From positions 2,046,001 to 2,110,000 of the forward strand of contig NZ_CP013420.1 in assembly GCF_001718695.1 (NCBI RefSeq): a stretch of DNA of 64,000 bases, given 5' to 3'. This DNA is from Burkholderia ubonensis (GTDB taxonomy: Bacteria > Pseudomonadota > Gammaproteobacteria > Burkholderiales > Burkholderiaceae). A program made the translations under genes and the position numbers. This document shows positions 53,597-62,820 of this stretch, piece by piece (position 1 is the first letter of the stretch; the number at the start of each line of letters is the position of its first letter). The notes beneath the pieces were generated by a model. That model ran no database searches. It had not been told where the DNA came from and saw only the letters and a program-made list of their open reading frames with translations.

Positions 53597-56476
53597 ATGA
53601 GTAACGCACCCATGTCCGAATTCGAGCGGGCGAGAGTCGCGCTCGGCTATGTTCCGCCCGACGACCGCGACACGTGGAGTCAGGTGGGGATGGCGCTTAA
53701 GGCCGAGTTTGGCGAAGAGGGCTTCGCTCTCTGGAACGAATGGAGCCAAGGCGCGCAGAACTACAAAGGCAAGGACACGCGCGATGTGTGGAAGTCGTTC
53801 AAGGGCGGCAAGATCACCATCAACACGCTGTTTCACCTCGCCAAACAAGGCGGTTTCGATCCGCGTGCGCATCGGGCGAAGCCGGTCGATCCAGCGGAGC
53901 GTGAGCGGCAGAAGGCCGAGCGCGCGGCCCGCGAAGCGGCCGAGCTGGCCGAACTGACCGAGAAGCAGCAAGCCGCGTCGGCGCTCGCCGAATCGATCTG
54001 GTCGGCGGCCGAGCCAGCGCCGGCCGATCACCCCTATCTCGTTCGCAAGCGCATCCCGGTCGACGCGCTGCGCGTCTATCGCGGCGGCTTGTGCATCGGC
54101 ACGGCCGCGTGCGACGGCGCACTCGTCATCCCAGCCCGTGACGCGGACGGGAAGCTGTGGACGCTGGAGTTCGTCCTGACGGACGGCCAGAAACGCTATC
54201 TGCCGAACGGCCGCAAGGCGGGCTGCTTCTCGCTGATCGGCGGCACGCTATCTTCCGCGCCGTCGACGGTACTGATTGGCGAGGGTTACGCCACGTGCGC
54301 GACGCTCGCGGCCGCGACCGGCTATCCGGCCGCCGTTGCGTTCGACGCCGGCAACCTGCACGCGGTCGCGACGGCGCTGCGCGGCCAGTATCCGGACGCC
54401 CGGATCGTCGTTTGCGCCGATGACGACCACACGACGAAGGGCAATCCGGGCGTGACGAAGGCCCGCGCGGCGGCCGAGGCCGTCGCCGGCATCGTCGCGG
54501 TGCCCGACTTCGGTCCGAATCGCCCGGCGGCCGGCACCGACTTCAACGACCTGGCTACGCACCTCGGCCCCGATGCGGTGGCCGCCGCCGTGCACGCTGC
54601 GCTCGCTCCAGCCGGCTCGGCGGATCCCGGCAAGGACAAGGCTGCACTGCCCGCCGCGAAGCCCGCCAAGCGCCCGAAAACGGCCCGCGCGCAGGACGGC
54701 AAGTCGCGGTTCGTCGTCGACGACAAGGGCGTGTGGTTTCACGGCTTCAACAATCAGGGCGACCCGCTCCCGCCGCATTGGGTCAGCACGCGTATCGACG
54801 TGATTGCGGAGACGCGCAACGAGATGAACAGCGAGTGGGGCTACCTGCTCGAATTCACCGATCGCGACGGCATCCTGAAACGGTGGGCGGTGCCGGCCGG
54901 CCTCTTTGCCGGCGACGGCACGGAGCTGCGCCGCATGCTGCTCGATATGGGCGTAAAGCTTGGAGTGACGCAGATCGCCCGCACGCAGATCGCGAACTAT
55001 GTGCAGATGGCGCAGCCGGACGAGCGCGTGCGCTGCGTGCCGCGCGTCGGCTGGCATCACGGCGCGTTCGTGCTGCCCGATCGCGTCATCGGCACCGGCA
55101 AAGAGGCGCTGATCTATCAGGCCGACACGCCGATCCAGAGCCAGTTCAAGGAGCGTGGCACGCTGGACGACTGGCAACGCGAGGTCGCAGCCTACTGCGT
55201 CGGCAATAGCCGGCTGCTGTTCTGCGTCGCTACCGCCTTCGCTGGTCCGTTGCTGCACTTCTCCGGGCTTCAGTCGGGCGGCTTCCACCTGCTCGGCACG
55301 ACGTCCAAGGGCAAGTCGACGGGCGGCGTCATCGCCGCGTCCGTGTTCGGCTCGCCGGACTATGTGCGGAGCTGGAAGGCGACCGACAACGCGCTCGAAG
55401 CGGTCGCCACGCAGCATAGCGACGCGCTGCTGATCCTCGACGAAATCGGACAGGTCGAGCCGCGCTTGGTTGGCGATGTGATCTACATGCTTGCGAACGA
55501 GTCGGGCAAGGCCCGTGCGTCGCGTAGCGGCTCGGCAAAGCCGGTTCTCACGTGGCGGCTGCTGTTCCTGTCGAACGGCGAAAAGAGCGTGTCCGCGCTG
55601 ATGGCCGAAGGCAACAAGCCGATGAAAGGCGGTATCGAGGTGCGCTTGCCCGCGATTCCCGCCGAGGTTGGCGAAATGGGCGTCGTAGAAAACCTGCACG
55701 GCTTCCCGACGCCGGCCGCGCTGATCGAGCATCTAGAGCGGCACGCCGGCCGGCACTACGGCACGGCCGGCCCCGCGTTTATCGAATGGGCGTCGTCGCA
55801 GGCCGACGAGCTGGCCGAGCATCTGCGCATGCGCGTCGATGAGCTGGTCGGGCAATGGGTGCCGGACGGCTCGCATTCGCAGGTCGCGCGCGTCGCCAAG
55901 CGGTTCTGCCTCGTCGCGGTGGCCGGCGAGCTGGCGACGGCGCACGGGCTAACGGGCTGGCCGCAGGGCGAAGCGGTCGAGGCCGCGCGTCGCTGCTTCG
56001 AAGGCTGGCTCGAACTGCGCGGCGGCACGGGTAATTCCGACGAGGCGGATGCGGTGCGGCAGGTGCTGCACTTCCTCGTCGCGCACGGCGACAACCGTTT
56101 CGTTTGGATGAACCGGGCGCAGGACGACCATCGACCGAACGCGCCGCACCGTGCGGGCTGGAAGCGACTCGTGAAACACGATAAGAGCAGCATCGCCATC
56201 GAGTCGGATCAAGCGTATTACGCTGAGTTCGGCGAGAAGATGAGCGCCGAAGACGCGGAAAGCGTCGAGACGGAATACCTGATCGAGTTAACCGTGTTTC
56301 GCAAGGAAGTATGCGCCGGTTACGACCATAGGATCGTCGAGAAGGCTTTGATGAAGCGGGGTGTGCTGATGCTGCGTAGCGATGGGCGTCCGTATCGACA
56401 AGAACATATCCCCGGCATGACAAAGCGCCTCATGGTCTATCGCGTCCTGCCGTCCATCTTCTCACTCGAAATCTAA
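53597..56476 (+). CDS. Primase-helicase with PriCT-2, Toprim and DUF927 domains
   Basis: The 959-residue product is the replication initiator of the element, analogous in role to P4 alpha. The N-terminus is PriCT-2-like (RARVALGYVPPDDRDTWSQV, WKSFKGGKITINTLFHLA). The Toprim part has VLIGEGYATCATLAAATGYP and the acidic VVCADDDHTTKGN. The DUF927 helicase has Walker A GTTSKGKST near residue 570 and Walker B ALLILDEIGQ near 612. It would prime and unwind DNA at the element's origin. It starts at ATG 53597 and ends 68 bases before a copy of the AAAGTTACTTTG dyad. Confidence 0.9.
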   Translation: MSNAPMSEFERARVALGYVPPDDRDTWSQVGMALKAEFGEEGFALWNEWSQGAQNYKGKDTRDVWKSFKGGKITINTLFHLAKQGGFDPRAHRAKPVDPAERERQKAERAAREAAELAELTEKQQAASALAESIWSAAEPAPADHPYLVRKRIPVDALRVYRGGLCIGTAACDGALVIPARDADGKLWTLEFVLTDGQKRYLPNGRKAGCFSLIGGTLSSAPSTVLIGEGYATCATLAAATGYPAAVAFDAGNLHAVATALRGQYPDARIVVCADDDHTTKGNPGVTKARAAAEAVAGIVAVPDFGPNRPAAGTDFNDLATHLGPDAVAAAVHAALAPAGSADPGKDKAALPAAKPAKRPKTARAQDGKSRFVVDDKGVWFHGFNNQGDPLPPHWVSTRIDVIAETRNEMNSEWGYLLEFTDRDGILKRWAVPAGLFAGDGTELRRMLLDMGVKLGVTQIARTQIANYVQMAQPDERVRCVPRVGWHHGAFVLPDRVIGTGKEALIYQADTPIQSQFKERGTLDDWQREVAAYCVGNSRLLFCVATAFAGPLLHFSGLQSGGFHLLGTTSKGKSTGGVIAASVFGSPDYVRSWKATDNALEAVATQHSDALLILDEIGQVEPRLVGDVIYMLANESGKARASRSGSAKPVLTWRLLFLSNGEKSVSALMAEGNKPMKGGIEVRLPAIPAEVGEMGVVENLHGFPTPAALIEHLERHAGRHYGTAGPAFIEWASSQADELAEHLRMRVDELVGQWVPDGSHSQVARVAKRFCLVAVAGELATAHGLTGWPQGEAVEAARRCFEGWLELRGGTGNSDEADAVRQVLHFLVAHGDNRFVWMNRAQDDHRPNAPHRAGWKRLVKHDKSSIAIESDQAYYAEFGEKMSAEDAESVETEYLIELTVFRKEVCAGYDHRIVEKALMKRGVLMLRSDGRPYRQEHIPGMTKRLMVYRVLPSIFSLEI

Positions 56477-56544
56477 GCTGCACCGCCGCCGTCCGGGAGG
56501 GCGGTGGCGGGCATCCCTTTGCGCGGCACTTTTGGCCCGTGCGT

Positions 56545-56557
56545 CAAAGTTACTTTG
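56545..56557. promoter_or_regulatory. CAAAGTTACTTTG dyad copy 3
   Basis: A perfect inverted repeat identical to the copy at 51780, here just downstream of the primase and before the right iteron cluster. Confidence 0.5.
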
Positions 56558-56632
56558 AGCGATACGCTCCAGATGGAACCGGGTCGGCGGTTGCCTCGAC
56601 TCTTGCTGGGGATGTAACAATCCAGCCCGGTT

Positions 56633-56734
56633 TATCTCCAGTATCTCCAGCGTTCTCCAAATCGTTTGGAGACACACGAAGCCTTACCCCATAAGGCTTT
56701 GCGGCCGATTCGGGCGTTTATCTCCAAATCTCCA
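56633..56734. repeat. Iteron-like TATCTCCA cluster, right end
   Basis: TATCTCCA occurs at 56633-56640, 56642-56649 and 56719-56726, with near copies at 56667 (TGGAGAC) and 56728 (ATCTCCA). It matches the left cluster at 38144-38258. The two clusters would be about 2.1 kb apart in the circular form, with the integrase between them. Confidence 0.55.
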
Positions 56735-57091
56735 ACTCGTTTTGCACTGAGCGGACAGGCGTCGACCGTCTGCGTCGACCGCGAAGCCAGACGGGGCGCG
56801 GCTCTCCGGGATTCGAAGGGCGTCGATGACGTGTTTTCGAGGGGGTGTCCGCGACGCGCCCCGATCGGGCATTGTTGCGCCGGTCGCAAGTGTCGGGGTG
56901 GCGGGAAAGCGGGGGACCCTGCGTCTAGGGCAAAGACGCGGGGGCTCACACCCGCGTGTTTTTCCTACTTCCGGCCCGCCTAAGGGGGGTCATATTCATA
57001 CCAACGTGCAGGGGACCGACAGTGCGGTGCCAACTCTGAAAAATCGGTGGGAGGCGCGCCGCAAGGGGGTCATACGCGTGGCAGCACGGGT

Positions 57092-58309
57092 CTATCTTGC
57101 CGCCGCGATCGGGATGATCTTCGCCCCACCCTGTTTGTCGAGATAGTCCGCCCACCACTGCATCATGCGATGGCGCTCGGACAGATACTCGGCGTGGTTG
57201 TATGCCGCCCGCACACCGTCCTGTTCGGAGTGCGCGAGCTGACGCTCGATCCAGTCGGAATTGAAGCCCTTCTCGTTCAAGATCGTTGAGGCAAGACCAC
57301 GGAATCCGTGCCCGGTCATGCGACTGCGATAGCCCATCCGGTATAGCGCGTACAGGATCGTGTTCTCGCTCATCTGCTGCAACGGTCTGCGGCTGTTCGG
57401 GAACAGCCAGCGACGGTGGCCCGTCAGCGCGCGTAGCTCGGAAAGCAGCGCGATCGTCTGCTCGGCGAGCGGCACGATATGCACGCGGCGCATCTTCATC
57501 TTCTCGGCCGGAATGCGCCACTCTCGGCGCTCCAAGTCGATCTCCGTCCACTCGGCCTGCCGCAGCTCGATGGTGCGAACGAACGTCAATGCCAGGAATC
57601 GCAAAGCGAGCCGGGTCTCGGGCTCGCCTTCATAGGAAGCGATCGAGCGAAGCAACTCCGGCAGCTCGCTTTCGCCGACTCGCGCCATATGCTTGACGGG
57701 CACCGCCTTCAATGCGCCTCGCAGGTCCGGCGACGGATCTCGCTCGGCACGGCTCGTTGCAACGGCATAGCGAAAGACTTGGCCGCATGTCTGCAACGTC
57801 TTGCGCGCCGTCTCGAACGCCTCTCGTCCTTCGATTCGTCGAATGACCGCGAGCAAATCCGGGGCGCCGATCGAAGAAATCGGGCGCTGGCCGATCAGGG
57901 GAAACACCTCGCGATCGAGCTGTTTCTTGACTCGGTTCGCGTGCGAAGCGCTCCATGTCGCTTGCTGCGCCTCGTACCACTCCAGCGCGACGGCCTCGAA
58001 GGTGTTCTGTGCGGCAATGGCGCGAGTCTGCTTCTCGACGTCACGCTCGAACGCAGGGTTCTTCCCTTCCGCTAACAGCCGCTTCGCTTCGTCACGCCTC
58101 GACCGAGCATCGGCGAGCGACGTCGCGGGATAGTCGCCGAACGTCAGCAGGTTTTCTTTGCCATTGAACCGGTATTTGAGCCGCCATTTCTTCGAACCAC
58201 TGGAGCGCAGATCGAGATACAGGCCACCGCCGTCGAAGAGTTTGTTTCCCCCGGCCTCATCGAATCTAGCGTTGCGACACTTGGCGTCGGTAAGAGGTTT
58301 GGTTTTCAT
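57092..58309 (-). CDS. int: Tyrosine integrase of the tRNA-Thr element
   Basis: The 405-residue product is a P4-type phage integrase that recombines att sites in tRNA-Thr. It has the DUF4102 N-terminus (LTDAKCRNARFDEAGGNKLF, then GGGLYLDLRSSGSKKWRLKY), an arm/core-binding middle, and the catalytic domain. Catalytic residues are visible as Arg in FVRTIELRQAEW, His-x-x-Arg in HGFRG, His in LAHSEQ and the nucleophile Tyr in GVRAAYNHAEYL. I chose ATG 58309 (MKTKPL). The frame continues to ATG 58330, but that would place the start inside the arm-site repeats. It sits between the element and attR. Confidence 0.93.
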   Translation of the reverse strand: MKTKPLTDAKCRNARFDEAGGNKLFDGGGLYLDLRSSGSKKWRLKYRFNGKENLLTFGDYPATSLADARSRRDEAKRLLAEGKNPAFERDVEKQTRAIAAQNTFEAVALEWYEAQQATWSASHANRVKKQLDREVFPLIGQRPISSIGAPDLLAVIRRIEGREAFETARKTLQTCGQVFRYAVATSRAERDPSPDLRGALKAVPVKHMARVGESELPELLRSIASYEGEPETRLALRFLALTFVRTIELRQAEWTEIDLERREWRIPAEKMKMRRVHIVPLAEQTIALLSELRALTGHRRWLFPNSRRPLQQMSENTILYALYRMGYRSRMTGHGFRGLASTILNEKGFNSDWIERQLAHSEQDGVRAAYNHAEYLSERHRMMQWWADYLDKQGGAKIIPIAAAR

Positions 58310-58328
58310 TGTTCGTCGGGGGTACGGC

Positions 58329-58374
58329 ATACCCCCAAATCCCGGAAGTCATACCCCGAATCTTACCCCCAAAT
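58329..58374 (+). repeat. Integrase arm-type direct repeats, right end
   Basis: Three copies, ATACCCCCAAAT (58329-58340), ATACCCCGAAT (58351-58361) and TTACCCCCAAAT (58363-58374), lie directly upstream of the integrase. They share the ACCCCCAAA core with the left-end repeats at 38039-38060. They may also serve integrase autoregulation. Confidence 0.6.
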
Positions 58375-58415
58375 TTTGGGGATGCCCCGGCCTCTCACGG
58401 GACGTCCTGAAACAA

Positions 58416-58451
58416 AAAACCCGCGTCAGCGCTAGACTGGACGCGGGTTTT
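58416..58451 (-). terminator. Replacement terminator for tRNA-Thr supplied by the element
   Basis: AAAACCCGCGTC and GACGCGGGTTTT form a perfect 12-bp stem with a 12-base loop. On the minus strand it ends in six T. It lies 32 bases downstream of the tRNA-Thr CCA and could also end integrase-directed transcripts from the other side. Confidence 0.8.
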
Positions 58452-58483
58452 GGGACTTCCGGGTACTACTTGAAACTAGTGTT

Positions 58484-58559
<76 letters not shown>

Positions 58560-58578
58560 GTAAGCGGGAGATTCTACC

Positions 58579-59085
58579 TCATTTCACGATCTTGAGGCGA
58601 GGTCTGCTACCGCCTTTCGAGCCGTCGCCGTCGGTGTTCGGCGGCTCGTCGGCGCCTTCGGACGGCTCCTCGTTCGCCCCGCTTTCAGCGACCGGCGTCA
58701 ACGGCGACGCAGCATCGTCGCTCGGCATGCCCTCGTCTTCGGCCACGCCCGAATCCTCGCCCTCACCCGCCACCGCCTCGACCTGGAACGCCATGCCCTG
58801 CCCGTTCTCGCGCGCATAGATCGCGAGCACGTTGGCCACCGGAATCTCGAGCTTGTGCGCCTTGCCGGAGAACCGCGCGGTGAACTCGATCCACTCGTTG
58901 CCCATCTGCAGCTGGCTCGTCGCCTCGAAGCTGATGTTGAGCACGATCTCGCCGTCGCGAACGAACTGGCGCGGCACGCGCGTCGAATTGTCGACCCTCA
59001 CCGCGATGTGCGGCGTGTAACCGTTATCGGTGCACCACTCGTACAGCGCGCGCAGCAAATAAGGCTTCGTTGAAATCTCTTGCAT
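58579..59085 (-). CDS. sspB: ClpXP protease specificity-enhancing factor SspB
   Basis: SspB binds ssrA-tagged proteins and hands them to ClpXP. The 168-residue product begins MQEISTKPYLLRALYEWCTD and has the binding-domain block VPRQFVRDGEIVLNISFEAT. An acidic, flexible linker follows and a basic C-terminal tail RPRLKIVK, the ClpX-docking (XB) motif. I chose ATG at 59083-59085; a GTG directly before it is possible. It lies 72 bases after sspA and is co-oriented with the pet genes. Confidence 0.95.
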   Translation of the reverse strand: MQEISTKPYLLRALYEWCTDNGYTPHIAVRVDNSTRVPRQFVRDGEIVLNISFEATSQLQMGNEWIEFTARFSGKAHKLEIPVANVLAIYARENGQGMAFQVEAVAGEGEDSGVAEDEGMPSDDAASPLTPVAESGANEEPSEGADEPPNTDGDGSKGGSRPRLKIVK

Positions 59086-59157
59086 CACAATCCTCTAACC
59101 GGAGCGGAGCGCGCGGCCCTCCGCGCGCGCCGCTCCGTCTTGCCCTTCGTCATGCCA

Positions 59158-59769
59158 TCAACGACGCATGACCTTTTCGGACGGCGTCAGTGCTTCGATA
59201 TACGCCGGACGGCTGAAGATCCGTTCCGCATACTTCATCAGCGGCGCCGCATTCTTCGACAGCTCGATCCCGTAGTGATCCAGACGCCACAAGAGCGGCG
59301 CGATCGCGACGTCGAGCATAGAGAACTCCTCGCCGAGCATGTACTTGTTCTTCACGAAGATCGGCGCGAGCTGCGTCAGGCGATCGCGGATCGCGAGGCG
59401 CGCCTTCTCGTGGTTCTTCTCGGCCGCCTTGCCCTTCTCGTTCTCGAGCGTGCTGACGTGCACGAACAGTTCCTTCTCGAAGTTGAGCAGAAACAGGCGC
59501 GCGCGTGCGCGCTGCACCGGGTCGGCCGGCATCAGCTGCGGGTGCGGGAAGCGCTCGTCGATGTACTCGTTGATGATGTTCGATTCGTACAGAATCAGAT
59601 CGCGCTCGACGAGGATCGGCACCTGGCCGTACGGGTTCATCACCGAAATGTCTTCCGGCTTGTTGAACAGGTCGACGTCGCGAATCTCGAAGTCCATGCC
59701 CTTCTCGAACAGCACCAGCCGGCAACGCTGGGAGAACGGGCAAGTTGTGCCGGAATACAGAACCATCAT
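59158..59769 (-). CDS. sspA: Stringent starvation protein A (GST fold)
   Basis: SspA is an RNA polymerase-associated regulator with a glutathione-S-transferase fold. The 203-residue product has the thioredoxin-like N-terminus (TTCPFSQRCRLVLFEKGM, then NPYGQVPILVERDLILYESN) and the helical C-terminal domain with NKYMLGEEFSMLDVAIAPLL. The start is ATG 59769. The order petA-petB-petC-sspA-sspB is a common beta-proteobacterial arrangement. Confidence 0.95.
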   Translation of the reverse strand: MMVLYSGTTCPFSQRCRLVLFEKGMDFEIRDVDLFNKPEDISVMNPYGQVPILVERDLILYESNIINEYIDERFPHPQLMPADPVQRARARLFLLNFEKELFVHVSTLENEKGKAAEKNHEKARLAIRDRLTQLAPIFVKNKYMLGEEFSMLDVAIAPLLWRLDHYGIELSKNAAPLMKYAERIFSRPAYIEALTPSEKVMRR

Positions 59770-59862
59770 ATTTGCGTTTCCTCAAAAAAGCCGAGGGCCA
59801 GCGCGCGGAAGAACCCTCCTCCGGGTTCTGCCTTGCGCCGGCCCCACGCCGGTCAGGCGTGA

Positions 59863-60621
59863 TTACTTGATATCTTTCCAGTATGCGGCATTGAGCCGCC
59901 AGGCCAGGAAAGTCAGGACGCCGAGGAACACCAGCACCCAGACGCCGAGGCGCTTGCGGGTCTGCTGGGCCGGTTCGGCCATCCATGTCATGTACGCCAC
60001 CAGGTCGGCCACCGCAGAATCATAATCCACCGGCGACAGCGTCCCCGGGGTCATCTGCTGGAAGCCGACGAGCGCGCGCACCTTCTCGCCCGTCTCCTCG
60101 TCCGTCTTTTCCTCGAATTTCGCGATGCGCTGCCCCTGCAGCTGCCAGAGCACATGGGGCATGCCGACGTTCTCGAACACCGCGTTGTTCCAGCCGGTCG
60201 GCCGCGCATCGTCGCGGTAGAAGCTCCGCAGATACGTATACAGCCAGTCCCGGCCGCGCGCCCGCGCTTCGACCGACAGGTCGGGCGGCGTGACGCCGAG
60301 CCAGTTGTTCGCATCTTCGGGCCGCATCGAAACGGACATCGTGTTGCCGACCTTGTCGGTCGTGAACAGGAGATTCTTTTCGATCTCCTTCTGGGATATG
60401 CCCAGATCCGTCAGACGGTTGTAGCGCATCAGGTTCGCGCTGTGGCAGTTCAAGCAATAGTTTACAAACAATTGCGCGCCGTGCTGAAGCGAAACGAGAT
60501 TTTCCGTGTTATCGGGCGCGCGGTCGAGCGGAAAATTGCCCTCCGCGGCCGCCAGCGGTGCCGTCAGCAACGCACAGGCGGTCGCCCCGATCAGCGCGAG
60601 CGTCGAAAGCAGTTTCTTCAT
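59863..60621 (-). CDS. petC: Cytochrome c1 of the bc1 complex
   Basis: This is the c-type heme subunit that passes electrons from the Rieske protein to cytochrome c. The 252-residue product has a signal peptide (MKKLLSTLALIGATACALL...), the heme site CLNCH near residue 56, a Met ligand region around NVGMPHVLWQLQG, and a C-terminal membrane anchor (VWVLVFLGVLTFLAW). The start is ATG 60621, 21 bases after the petB stop. It completes the petABC operon. Confidence 0.95.
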   Translation of the reverse strand: MKKLLSTLALIGATACALLTAPLAAAEGNFPLDRAPDNTENLVSLQHGAQLFVNYCLNCHSANLMRYNRLTDLGISQKEIEKNLLFTTDKVGNTMSVSMRPEDANNWLGVTPPDLSVEARARGRDWLYTYLRSFYRDDARPTGWNNAVFENVGMPHVLWQLQGQRIAKFEEKTDEETGEKVRALVGFQQMTPGTLSPVDYDSAVADLVAYMTWMAEPAQQTRKRLGVWVLVFLGVLTFLAWRLNAAYWKDIK

Positions 60622-60642
60622 GTCGTTCTCTCCTCGCTCACG

Positions 60643-62034
60643 TTAATGGGGCTTGAAGCGCACCCGCTCCGGCGGCTGCTTGAACGTGCCAAGCGGCGTC
60701 CAGACCGGCATGCCGAGGAAGAACGCGAAGTAGATCAGCGCGCACACCTGCGCGATCACCGTCGCGGTCGGTGACGGCGGCCGCGTGCCGAGGAACGCAA
60801 GGGTCAGAAACGCGACGACGAAGATTCCGAGGAACACCTTGTGGAACAGCGGGCGATAACGGATCGACTTCACCGGGCTGCGGTCGAGCCACGGCAGGAA
60901 GAACAGCGACACGACCGCCGAGCCCATCACGACGACGCCCCAGAACTTCGATTCCGTCAGGTACATGAACACGACGATCGCTGCCGACAGCACCGGCAGC
61001 CCAAGCCGCCACTTGCCGCGCGCGCGCAGCAGCGCGAGCACGCCGAGCAGCGCGATCACGATCATCAGCACGATCTTGAACGGGTCGGTGGTCGCGCGCA
61101 GCATCGCGTAGAACGCGGTGAAGTACCAGACCGGCGCGATTTCCGGCGGCGTCTGCAGCGGATTCGCGGGGACGAAGTTGTTCGCCTCGAGGAAGTAGCC
61201 GCCCATTTCCGGCGCGAAGAACACGATCAGCGCGAACACGATCAGGAACCCGCACACGCCGAAGAAGTCGTGCACCGAGTAGTACGGATGGAACGGGATG
61301 CCGTCGAGCGGAATGCCGTTCGCATCCTTCTTTTTCTTGATCTCGATGCCGTCCGGGTTGTTCGACCCCACTTCATGGAGCGCGACCAGGTGCGCGATCA
61401 CGAGGCCGATCAGCACGAGCGGAATCGCGATCACATGGAATGCGAAGAAACGGTTCAGCGTCACGTCGGACACGACGTAGTCGCCGCGAATCCACAGCGA
61501 CAGGTCCGGGCCGATGAACGGAATCGCCGAGAACAGGTTCACGATCACCTGTGCGCCCCAGAACGACATCTGGCCCCACGGCAGCAGGTAGCCGAAGAAC
61601 GCCTCGGCCATCAGGCACAGGAAGATCGCGCAGCCGAAGATCCACACGAGTTCGCGCGGCTTGCGGTACGAGCCGTACATCAGCCCGCGGAACATGTGCA
61701 GGTAGACGACGACGAAGAACATCGACGCGCCCGTCGAGTGCATGTACCGGATCAGCCAGCCCCACGGCACTTCGCGCATGATGTACTCGACCGACGCGAA
61801 CGCGAGCGTCGAGTCGGGCTTGTAGTTCATCGTCAGGAAGATGCCGGTGACGATCTGGTTGACGAGCACGAGCAGCGCGAGCGAGCCGAAGAAGTACCAG
61901 AAGTTGAAGTTCTTCGGCGCGTAGTACTCGGTCACATGCTTCTTGAGCATGACCGTCCATGGAAAGCGCGCATCGATCCAGGCGGTGAGACCCGTCGTCG
62001 TCGTCGTGACTTCGTTGTGCTCGGTCGTCGCCAT
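60643..62034 (-). CDS. petB: Cytochrome b of the bc1 complex
   Basis: The 463-residue integral membrane subunit carries the two b hemes and both quinone sites. Heme ligands are seen as His pairs in HSTGASMFFVVVYLH and HVIAIPLVLIGLVIAHLVAL. The Qo-site motif region PFIGPDLSLWIRGDY and several membrane helices (FGSLALLVLVNQIVTGIFL) fit the family. The start ATG at 62032-62034 shares one base with the petA stop (TAATG), so translation is coupled. The frame continues upstream only as petA in another frame. Confidence 0.96.
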   Translation of the reverse strand: MATTEHNEVTTTTTGLTAWIDARFPWTVMLKKHVTEYYAPKNFNFWYFFGSLALLVLVNQIVTGIFLTMNYKPDSTLAFASVEYIMREVPWGWLIRYMHSTGASMFFVVVYLHMFRGLMYGSYRKPRELVWIFGCAIFLCLMAEAFFGYLLPWGQMSFWGAQVIVNLFSAIPFIGPDLSLWIRGDYVVSDVTLNRFFAFHVIAIPLVLIGLVIAHLVALHEVGSNNPDGIEIKKKKDANGIPLDGIPFHPYYSVHDFFGVCGFLIVFALIVFFAPEMGGYFLEANNFVPANPLQTPPEIAPVWYFTAFYAMLRATTDPFKIVLMIVIALLGVLALLRARGKWRLGLPVLSAAIVVFMYLTESKFWGVVVMGSAVVSLFFLPWLDRSPVKSIRYRPLFHKVFLGIFVVAFLTLAFLGTRPPSPTATVIAQVCALIYFAFFLGMPVWTPLGTFKQPPERVRFKPH

Positions 62035-62654
62035 TACGCTTCTCCTTTCTCGTCCCTGCCGATCACGAGCGTCGTCGCCGACGTGAACATGTAGGGCGGG
62101 ACGTCGAGATTCTGCGGCGCCGGCTTGTTCTTGAAGACGCGGCCGGCGAGGTCGTAGGTCGAACCGTGGCACGGGCACAGGAAGCCGCCCGGCCAGTCGT
62201 CGGGCAGGTTCGGCTGCGGACCCGGCGTGAAGCGTTGGGATGGCGTGCAGCCGAGGTGCGTGCACACGGCCATCACGACGAGGATGTTCTTGTGGTCGGC
62301 CCGCGAGCGATATTCGTTCGCGCAGTAAGCCGGCAACGGCATCGAATAGGGGGTCTTGCTGGTCGGATCGGCGACTTCCTTGTCGGCCTTGGTCACGTCG
62401 GCGAGCATCGCGTCGGTGCGGTTCAGCACCCAGACGGGCTTGCCGCGCCACGGCACGGTGAGCATCTCGCCGGGCTTCAGCGCGCTGATATCGATTTCGA
62501 CCGGCGCGCCGGCCGCTTTCGCTTTCGCCGACGGCGCCAGCGACGCCGCGAACGGGATGACGGTGGCGACGCCTCCCACTCCACTTGCTACGGATGTCGC
62601 AATCAGCCAGGTACGGCGGCCGCTGTCGACGCGTTTCTCTTCCTTGTCTCGCAT
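62034..62654 (-). CDS. petA: Rieske iron-sulfur subunit of the bc1 complex
   Basis: This is the 2Fe-2S subunit that takes electrons from quinol at the Qo site. The product of about 206 residues has an N-terminal twin-arginine-type region (SGRRTWLIATSVASG) with a single membrane helix. The cluster motifs are CTHLGC and CPCHGS. I chose ATG 62654 (MRDKEEKRVDSGRRTW) because this matches the usual Burkholderia start; the frame is open to ATG 62732, which would add 26 Ser/Gly-rich residues. Confidence 0.93.
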   Translation of the reverse strand: MRDKEEKRVDSGRRTWLIATSVASGVGGVATVIPFAASLAPSAKAKAAGAPVEIDISALKPGEMLTVPWRGKPVWVLNRTDAMLADVTKADKEVADPTSKTPYSMPLPAYCANEYRSRADHKNILVVMAVCTHLGCTPSQRFTPGPQPNLPDDWPGGFLCPCHGSTYDLAGRVFKNKPAPQNLDVPPYMFTSATTLVIGRDEKGEA

Positions 62655-62750
62655 CACACGCCCCACTTCTGAGTTGGATTTTCCGTCACGACTTTCCATT
62701 CCGCCGCTAGTTTGCTCGAATGGAGTCGTCATTTACAAGGCCCGGAAATG

Positions 62751-62779
62751 AAAATCCCTTCGAAGTGGTTGATAGTCAA
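62751..62779 (-). promoter_or_regulatory. Sigma70-type promoter of petABC
   Basis: On the minus strand TTGACT (62774-62779) is followed after 17 bases by GATTTT (62751-62756). The -10 is weak, but the position 97 bases before the chosen petA start fits. Confidence 0.4.
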
Positions 62780-62820
62780 GGGTTTTCCCCCACCACCCGA
62801 GTGAATAATCCAACTCTCTT

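Larger units (their letters stand above)
56477..57091. other. Non-coding stretch between primase and integrase
   Basis: 615 bases without a supported gene. It contains dyad copy 3 (56545-56557), the right iteron cluster (56633-56734) and the inverted pair GAAGCCTTA/TAAGGCTTT at 56679-56699. This makes it a candidate replication origin. Short open frames here have no product I recognise. Confidence 0.55.
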
